From the NCBI GenBank assembly GCA_964215915.1, contig CAXPEB010000094.1:1-64000 (forward strand): DNA of 64,000 nt, written 5' to 3'. This document shows, piece by piece, positions 58,724-64,000 of this stretch. Each line of letters begins with the position of its first letter. Position 1 is the first letter of the stretch. This DNA comes from UBA8524 sp964215915 (lineage in GTDB: Bacteria > Bacteroidota > Bacteroidia > UBA8524). The notes under the pieces were generated by a model. It searched no databases. It was given only the letters and a program-made list of their open reading frames with translations, and was not told where the DNA came from. The position numbers and the translations under genes are program-made.

Positions 58724-59515
58724 ATGATACAACCCCTTTCTTACGTCGATCCTCAGGCCAAGATTGCCGACAACGTGGTGATCGAACCCTTCGTGACCAT
58801 CCACAAGAATGTGGAGATCGGCGAAGGCACCTGGATCGGATCGAATGTGACCATTTTCGAAGGTGCCCGTATCGGGAAGAATTGCAAGATATTCCCGGGA
58901 GCGGTCATCTCTGCCATTCCGCAGGACCTGAAATACAAAGGGGAAGACAGTACCCTCCACATTGGCGACAATTCGGTGATCCGCGAATGTGTTACCCTCA
59001 ACAAGGGCACGGCACTGGACAAGAACAAAACGGTGATCGGTGCCAACTGCCTGATCATGGCTTATGTGCATGTTGGCCATGACTGCATCATCGGCGATAA
59101 CGTGATCATTGCCAACTCCGTGCAGCTGGCAGGGCATATTGAGGTGCAGGATTATGTGTATATCGCCGGAACCACGGCCGTGCATCAGTTTGTGAAGATC
59201 GGTGCTCATAGTATGGTGGCCGGTGGCTCCCTGGTAAGAAAGGATGTGCCTCCTTTTACCAAGGCGGGCAGGGAACCGCTCGCTTACGAGGGGGTGAACT
59301 CCATAGGGCTCCGTCGCCGGGGTTATTCTACCGAGAAGATCGCAGAGATCCAGGAGATTTACCGTATTCTCTACCTGCGCGGACATAATAACTCCAAAGC
59401 AATGGGCATCATTGAAAAGGAAATGGCTGCCACCAAGGAAAGGGACGAGATCCTGAGCTTTATCCGCGAATCCGACCGCGGTGTGATGAAAGGCTATATC
59501 TCACGGAGGGACTGA
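58724..59515 (+). CDS. lpxA: Acyl-ACP--UDP-N-acetylglucosamine O-acyltransferase
   Basis: First acylation of lipid A, cytoplasmic trimer, 263 residues. Hexapeptide repeats start with YVDPQAKIADNVVIEPF, then VEIGEGTWIGSNVTIFEGARIG. The catalytic His is in AYVHVGHDCIIGD, and the C-terminal helical domain starts near YEGVNSIGLRRRGYS. Complete. In the operon after lpxC/fabZ (9 nt) and before the ABC ATPase (1 nt). Confidence 0.97.
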   Translation: MIQPLSYVDPQAKIADNVVIEPFVTIHKNVEIGEGTWIGSNVTIFEGARIGKNCKIFPGAVISAIPQDLKYKGEDSTLHIGDNSVIRECVTLNKGTALDKNKTVIGANCLIMAYVHVGHDCIIGDNVIIANSVQLAGHIEVQDYVYIAGTTAVHQFVKIGAHSMVAGGSLVRKDVPPFTKAGREPLAYEGVNSIGLRRRGYSTEKIAEIQEIYRILYLRGHNNSKAMGIIEKEMAATKERDEILSFIRESDRGVMKGYISRRD

Positions 59516-59516
59516 G

Positions 59517-60146
59517 ATGGCCGTATCCTTCGCCATTCAAACGGAGGATGCCGGAAAAAAATTCGGCCGCGACTGGATCTTCCGGAAGGTTAACGAGCGC
59601 TACGAAGCCGGCGAAAAGGTGGCCATCCTGGGCCATAACGGGTCCGGTAAAAGCACCTACCTCATGAGTCTGAGCGGCTTTTACGCCCTCTCTGCCGGTA
59701 AGGTTTTTTTTGAAATGGATGGACAGCGTATCGATGGACTGGAATGGTACCGCCATTATGCACTTATCTCTCCCCTGCTGGAACTCCCCGAAGACCTGAC
59801 TGTCGACGAATTTCTAAAAGCCCATTTCGAACTGAAGCAGAAAAAATCCGGCTGGGATACGGAGCGTATGTACGCAGAAACAGGTCTGGAAGCAGCCCGA
59901 AACAAATTCCTGAAGCAGTTGTCATCGGGCATGAAACAACGCCTGAAATTGCTGGCTGCCTTTGTCCCGGATGTGCCGGTGATTTTCCTGGACGAGCCCT
60001 GCACCAACCTGGATGAAAAAGGGGTAGCCCTTTACCGTCGCCTGCTCGATTCCTGCACGGATCAGCTTGTGCTGGTTGCCTCCAATATGAGGGTGGAGTA
60101 CGAAACCTGCGAACGCACGCTGGAGATCGGGGAATTGCGAGGGTAA
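59517..60146 (+). CDS. ABC transporter ATP-binding protein
   Basis: 209 residues. Walker A GHNGSGKST at 39-47, signature LSSGMKQRLKL near 134-144 and Walker B VIFLDEP near 155-161; all elements for ATP hydrolysis are present. It has a CcmA-like short form with no fused membrane domain, and no permease is encoded next to it. Position directly behind lpxA (1 nt) suggests participation in envelope lipid or efflux traffic, but the partner is unknown. Confidence 0.85.
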   Translation: MAVSFAIQTEDAGKKFGRDWIFRKVNERYEAGEKVAILGHNGSGKSTYLMSLSGFYALSAGKVFFEMDGQRIDGLEWYRHYALISPLLELPEDLTVDEFLKAHFELKQKKSGWDTERMYAETGLEAARNKFLKQLSSGMKQRLKLLAAFVPDVPVIFLDEPCTNLDEKGVALYRRLLDSCTDQLVLVASNMRVEYETCERTLEIGELRG

Positions 60147-60166
60147 GCTACTTCGGGAATTTTGGG

Positions 60167-60205
60167 GCCGACATCATGGTCATTGTACGGATGTCCGGCT
60201 CTTTT
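60167..60205 (+). terminator. Possible terminator of the lipid A operon
   Basis: An imperfect stem (GCCGACATC at 60167-60175 with GATGTCCGGC at 60190-60199, one bulge) followed by TCTTTT. Weaker than the other terminators in the window, but it lies 20 nt after the ABC gene. Confidence 0.4.
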
Positions 60206-60280
60206 GCAAGCATCCGGGATGCCCTTGAAGCCCTCTAGTAAAGAAATACGTTCCCTGTATCCAGGGAAACAACCTTTCCA

Positions 60281-61405
60281 TCATCCTAACCCTTCCAACA
60301 GCATAAAACAAAGCTGATCCAGCTGGTTTGACTTTGGGTGAAAGGAAGAGACATTCGACAGGATGATAACCCCATTCTTTTTGGCTGTGTTTAATGTCAT
60401 GGAAGAGGTATAGCCACCGGTTCCCCCGTTGTGCCAGGTCCAGGTGCTGCCATCGGGGCGGTGGATGAGGTGCCAGCCCAGGCCCGCTTCCATCCTTGCA
60501 TTGATCTTAAAAGTGGGTTTCATACATAACTGCAAAGCCGCCTGCTGTCCGTCAAAATGGGCAAGGGCAAAACGCGACAAGTCCGATACGGTTGACAACA
60601 GTCCGCCTGCCCCAACCAGCACATTCAGGTCCCAGTTAGGCGTTTCTTTTCCTTTGGCATCCCGGCCTTTCACCAATTTACCCTTTACCAGATCCATTCG
60701 GGTGGTGCTGTTCACCATACCATAACGCGACAGGATATGTTGTTGTAGCAGTATTTCATAGCTGCTGTCGGCACGCAGGCTAAGCGCGTAACCGAGGGTG
60801 CCTGTACCTGTGTTGGAATAGGCATAGGCAGTACCAGGAGGATTATCCAGCTTAAGTTTTTCCGAGAGATAGGTTTTCAGCTTCCCGCTGTCGTAGTCCT
60901 TGTAGGGGTTGGACGGGTCCACCCTAAGCAGGTGCAGGTTGGATGGAAGACGTGGAATTCCGGAGCTGTGGTTGGCCAGTTGCTGCAGGGTGATTATTTC
61001 TTCCGTATGGAGGGGATAGGGAAGCAGGTCCTTCAGCGGGGTATTGAGTTCCAGGCTCCCGGAGGTCACATAATCGGCCAATAACGCAGCTGTAAACACC
61101 TTGGTCAGAGAACCGATCTCAAACACGGATTCCCTGTTATCCGTACTCCGCAGGCTGTCCTTTTCCCGGATCACTCCATAAAAAGAAACCTGTCCATCCC
61201 GGATAATCGCAAAGGACAATTCGGTGTACTCCGGGTATTCCTTCACGGTTTCCCAGATGGCCTGCTGCATCTCGTCAGTAACAGCAGGATTTTCCTGTTG
61301 AACATTTAAAGCAGGACGCACATTGCTGCGGTTGCAGGAAAAAGTAAGGAGCAATACCCCGCAAGCAAGTGCAGCAACACGAAAATGGAGTTGAAAACGG
61401 AACAT
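60281..61405 (-). CDS. Serine beta-lactamase-like lipoprotein (class C/esterase type)
   Basis: 374 residues. The N-terminal signal ends in a lipobox LTFSC (Cys at about 24). The active-site Ser99 is in SLTK (SxxK, Lys102), the Tyr196 of AYSN (YxN) follows, and a HNGGTGG triad sits near residue 330. This is the AmpC/EstB-type penicillin-recognising hydrolase group; it may be a peptidase or esterase as well as a beta-lactamase. No ampR-like regulator adjacent. Convergent with the lipid A operon across 134 nt. Confidence 0.88.
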   Translation of the reverse strand: MFRFQLHFRVAALACGVLLLTFSCNRSNVRPALNVQQENPAVTDEMQQAIWETVKEYPEYTELSFAIIRDGQVSFYGVIREKDSLRSTDNRESVFEIGSLTKVFTAALLADYVTSGSLELNTPLKDLLPYPLHTEEIITLQQLANHSSGIPRLPSNLHLLRVDPSNPYKDYDSGKLKTYLSEKLKLDNPPGTAYAYSNTGTGTLGYALSLRADSSYEILLQQHILSRYGMVNSTTRMDLVKGKLVKGRDAKGKETPNWDLNVLVGAGGLLSTVSDLSRFALAHFDGQQAALQLCMKPTFKINARMEAGLGWHLIHRPDGSTWTWHNGGTGGYTSSMTLNTAKKNGVIILSNVSSFHPKSNQLDQLCFMLLEGLG

Positions 61406-61566
61406 GGAAAAAGGCGCTTGGTTTACCCGAAGCTAGGAGGTTCGGAGGGGATGACCGACTCGCTTTAGAGGAAGGAGGGATTATTTCGGATCAGAGACAC
61501 CGACTGATCATTCTCAGCCGTTTACCTGCTGATCTTTCTATTCAACTCCCGTACCTGATGCGACCT

Positions 61567-62412
61567 CTAGTACTTCCTCATCTCAATCTTCTTCACGATC
61601 CATTTGGAGAACCAGTTTTCCGGCTCGGTGCCAATGAGATAGGCCTGTTCGATAAAAACCACATAAGCCTCACGGTCAGAGGTGGAGATAAGGTAGCTCT
61701 CCTTCGATTTCACGTCGCGGTTCACATAAAAGGAATCGATGCTGAACTTTCCTCCTGATACCTTTACCTCAAAGGGCAGATGAACGTCGGGAAGGTTCGC
61801 CGTGGTGGTTTTCCCCGGTTTTCCCGGATATAACATAAACACCTGCATGTCATCGTCATCGGCAATTTTTACCCTTGAAAAGAGATAGGGGGAACGAATA
61901 TTCCGCAAATCAATATACCCGATGGTATCCTTCGGGTTGCCCTTCAGTTCCAGCGTATAACGGGTACGGTTCAATGCGGTTAGCTGGTACTCATGCTTTT
62001 TCCTGAACTCGGTATAGGTATGATCGGCAGGATCGGGAAAGACCGCTGTATCATGTCCTGCAGTGACCCAAACGGGTTTAATCTTGCCCGTTTCCAGGCT
62101 GATCGGGATCCAGTCCTTGTCAGGGTTAATTTCCACCGGTGCCGCTTCCACACCCGGCACGAAGATCACAGACTTCAGGAAGTACATGAACCCGATCAGG
62201 ACGGCCGCAGCCCCTCCGAATTTCATGGCACCAAGCTGGAAGGTATTCTCCTGGCCAATGCCTCCGAGGAACTGGTACAGGATACTGGCGATGGCCAGTG
62301 AAAAAAGTATCAGGCTCAGGTCCTTTTTATCCATCAGAAAAAAGACCACGCCACAGATCAGTCCGGTTGCAGCCAGACAAATATTGGCAATAACCTCAGT
62401 TTTTTTGTTCAT
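61567..62412 (-). CDS. Membrane protein of unknown function
   Basis: 281 residues from ATG 62412 (a start at 62466 lies upstream of the probable N-terminus MNKKTEV). Three hydrophobic helices near the N-terminus (IANICLAATGLICGVVFFLM, LSLILFSLAIASILYQFLG, AAAVLIGFMYFLKSVIF), then an extracytoplasmic beta-rich region with no recognised motif (IGYIDLRNIRSPYLFSR, ISTSDREAYVVFIEQAYL). No family assigned. On the same strand as, and 67 nt after, the SRPBCC gene. Confidence 0.7.
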   Translation of the reverse strand: MNKKTEVIANICLAATGLICGVVFFLMDKKDLSLILFSLAIASILYQFLGGIGQENTFQLGAMKFGGAAAVLIGFMYFLKSVIFVPGVEAAPVEINPDKDWIPISLETGKIKPVWVTAGHDTAVFPDPADHTYTEFRKKHEYQLTALNRTRYTLELKGNPKDTIGYIDLRNIRSPYLFSRVKIADDDDMQVFMLYPGKPGKTTTANLPDVHLPFEVKVSGGKFSIDSFYVNRDVKSKESYLISTSDREAYVVFIEQAYLIGTEPENWFSKWIVKKIEMRKY

Positions 62413-62478
62413 GGTTCGGGGGTTACTTACCGGTAAAAGTAGTGAAACCCCGAGGATTATCGCCAACGGATCACCTCA

Positions 62479-62943
62479 TCAGGAACCCGAAGTTGCCGCT
62501 TCACTCAGGGATTTCAGGCTTTTCAGAGCCTTGTCCCACATCCCGGTGAACATCTCCAGATAAGTCGGATCAGATTGCATTTCGATACGCAGCCGGGTAC
62601 CCCCTTCGATATCTTCAAAATAATAGTTTTCGAAAGCAGGAGTCCACTTTTTTACTTCTTCACTTTCCGTATCCACTTTACCGTCGGCAACCAGTCCGAG
62701 ATGCTCAATGGAGATCATCTCGTGAAGTCTGTTCGTATGGATACGGCTGTACATGCCCCCCATTTTCCCCTCTTCATCCGGGCCCAGGAAATAAATCTCA
62801 CTGCCTTGTTCCCAACTGCCTTTGAAGTGTGATCCCTCATGGAAGGGTACAGTCCACTGACGGTAGGTAGCGTCGTTGAGCATAGTCTCCCAGACCTGCT
62901 TACGCGGAGCGGCTATATCAATATGTAAATTCAGGGTTTCCAT
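62479..62943 (-). CDS. SRPBCC/AHSA1-type domain protein
   Basis: 154 residues of START-like fold: LHIDIAAPRKQVWETMLNDATYRQWTVPF near the N-terminus and a C-terminal helix ending MWDKALKSLKSLSE. Such proteins bind hydrophobic ligands or help Hsp90. Ligand unknown. A one-mismatch -7 sequence lies at 62961-62968, 17 nt upstream. Confidence 0.85.
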   Translation of the reverse strand: METLNLHIDIAAPRKQVWETMLNDATYRQWTVPFHEGSHFKGSWEQGSEIYFLGPDEEGKMGGMYSRIHTNRLHEMISIEHLGLVADGKVDTESEEVKKWTPAFENYYFEDIEGGTRLRIEMQSDPTYLEMFTGMWDKALKSLKSLSEAATSGS

Positions 62944-63059
62944 AATTGCTTGTTTTCTTTCAAAGATGGAACATTCCCTGATGCCCTCAAGGGGGTGATT
63001 GCGACATGTACGCGGGGGAAATTATCAAAAGGGTACAAGGGTCAGAAACAACTGTTTCC

Positions 63060-64000
63060 TTACTTGATAATGGTGGTCCCGGTAAGCTGGGTGAGTTGCT
63101 TACGGATACTCAGCAAATGCAGTTGTTTTTGCAAAAGCACGTTGGTGGCTTCTTCGTCCTCAGCTTCTTTCAGGGCATCCTGGTTTTTTTCGATAAGGGT
63201 CTCCACCTTACGGATCTTGTAGTGCAGGATGGCACTGTGCAGGTCGCGTTTGTAGTTGTCGGGCTCATGTACCAACGGAATTTCATGCACTTCCAGCCAG
63301 CGGTCGCTTGCCCGGTATTTGCTCTGCAGGGCATCGGCAGCCAGCTGGTTTACCTCCGGGTCCGGGTGATGCACGAAATGCAGCGTGCTTACCTCTTCCC
63401 CCTTTTCCAAAACCTCCCGGAACTCATTGAGGATCCGGGCATACAGGGGATGAGAAAACTCAAAGCCGTTGCTGATCTCATCCAGGATGAATCTACCGGA
63501 GTTACGGCCTTCGTCGTATTCCTGGGCAGCATAGCGAATGAGTAGCATCACAATCTGCCTTTCCTGGAGTTGGGTATCCGTATGTTTGCTGAGCGGAACC
63601 TCTTCGGGTGGGGCAATTTCCCGGGCTATCTCTTCCGCTTCCTGTGCCTTCCTGGCTTCATTTCCGACCTCTTTCCTGCGGGCTTTACCCAACTCCGCCA
63701 CAATCACTTCTTCCGGCACCTCCATGATGCGGGCGCATTCCTGGGCAAAGACTGTCCGGGTAACCGGATCGGGAATCAGGGCGATACTGGCAACAATACT
63801 CCGGATAGCTTCTGCCTTTTTCAACGGGTCGTTGCCACTTTCTCCAACCAGCAGCTGCGACTTGAACAGGATAAAGTCCTGCTCGTGTTCCCCAATGTAT
63901 TCTTCAAACGCCTGTCCGCCGACCTGTTTGCAGTATGAATCCGGGTCTTCTCCATTCGGAAAGATCACCAGGCGCACATTCATGCCTTGCTGAAGGATCA
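63060..64000 (-). CDS. dnaG: DNA primase, C-terminal part (gene runs past window end)
   Basis: The frame stays open to base 64000; the ATG at 63983 is internal because the codons before it (ILQQG) continue the protein. It matches the end of the DnaG TOPRIM region (GMNVRLVIFPNGEDPDSY with acidic residues), the helix-rich DnaB-binding region, and the tail. In Bacteroidota the C-terminal helical domain is less conserved, consistent with the view here. Only the last ~314 codons are visible. Confidence 0.9.
   Translation of the reverse strand, partial: ILQQGMNVRLVIFPNGEDPDSYCKQVGGQAFEEYIGEHEQDFILFKSQLLVGESGNDPLKKAEAIRSIVASIALIPDPVTRTVFAQECARIMEVPEEVIVAELGKARRKEVGNEARKAQEAEEIAREIAPPEEVPLSKHTDTQLQERQIVMLLIRYAAQEYDEGRNSGRFILDEISNGFEFSHPLYARILNEFREVLEKGEEVSTLHFVHHPDPEVNQLAADALQSKYRASDRWLEVHEIPLVHEPDNYKRDLHSAILHYKIRKVETLIEKNQDALKEAEDEEATNVLLQKQLHLLSIRKQLTQLTGTTIIK

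Noticed and set aside
60250..60268. Hairpin TTCCCTG/CAGGGAA as a terminator for the beta-lactamase-like gene
   Set aside because: Only 7 bp, and only a broken T-rich stretch follows on the minus strand; not strong enough to call.
1..64000. CRISPR arrays, insertion sequences, integrases, phage genes
   Set aside because: No tandem short direct repeats with spacers, no transposase or integrase motif and no terminal inverted repeat pair seen.

Overview
This 64-kb window reads as a chromosomal segment of a member of the Bacteroidota, most likely an environmental flavobacterial or sphingobacterial lineage. The evidence is the fused lpxC-fabZ gene, PorX (the PglZ-containing regulator of the type IX secretion system, T9SS), several secreted proteins with T9SS sorting domains, many short-lipobox lipoproteins, and promoters with the Bacteroidota -7 element TAnnTTTG instead of a sigma-70 -10 box. 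Base composition is moderate and fairly even. The left-most ~0.5 kb is visibly more AT-rich. I saw no tRNA, rRNA, CRISPR array, insertion sequence, integrase or phage gene.

Layout. 1-3.3 kb: three exported proteins on the minus strand (PQQ-propeller lipoprotein, Ser-hydrolase/lipase, T9SS cargo). 3.7-6.3 kb: ribosomal operon rplM-rpsI-rpsB-tsf with a recognisable promoter and terminator. 6.4-10.3 kb: 3-hydroxyacyl-CoA dehydrogenase, a degenerate Rieske-like lipoprotein, alanine dehydrogenase, a RidA with an apparent lipoprotein signal, and a C-terminal-domain-only hydroxyacyl-CoA dehydrogenase homologue. 10.3-14.6 kb: GDP-fucose synthesis (gmd, fcl) divergent from a polysaccharide deacetylase and a FemAB/GNAT-like protein. 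14.7-21.2 kb: PpiD-like foldase, alpha/beta hydrolase, RluD, secreted Asp-box protein and FabG. 21.2-27.1 kb: a T9SS cargo, an ECF sigma factor translationally overlapped with a protein that joins an inner-membrane anchor to a C-terminal outer-membrane barrel, and a divergent VWA membrane protein. 27.1-30.9 kb: def, ruvX, two tandem secreted TonB-C proteins, an orphan histidine kinase and a cyclase. 30.9-37.7 kb: three consecutive T9SS cargos, the last a 1536-residue type-B protein with a beta-propeller and eight tandem Ig-like repeats. 37.9-46.6 kb: transporters, rbfA, a methyltransferase, a LolC/E-type permease, pth, and a TetR-SDR-patatin cluster. 46.6-54.8 kb: isochorismate synthase/thioesterase (menaquinone branch), histidine phosphatase, acyl-CoA dehydrogenase, a second alanine dehydrogenase, tsaE and porX. 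55-60.1 kb: HD hydrolase, lpxD, lpxC-fabZ, lpxA and an ABC ATPase (lipid A operon). 60.3-64 kb: serine beta-lactamase-like protein, a membrane protein, an SRPBCC protein and the 3' part of dnaG running off the window.

Functional threads: envelope building (lipid A, lipoprotein export, surface glycans), T9SS cargo plus one of its regulators, fatty acid/acyl-CoA turnover, and translation. Most of the window is ordinary housekeeping. The points most worth a second look are the sigma factor/trans-envelope barrel/VWA locus, the RidA lipoprotein whose signal peptide is encoded antisense to its divergent neighbour, -7 boxes only 4-7 nt from start codons at six genes, a His-less Rieske-like lipoprotein, a 12-bp inverted repeat ahead of the giant adhesin gene, and an orphan terminator upstream of rluD. 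I did not find a clearly new multi-gene defence or mobile system.
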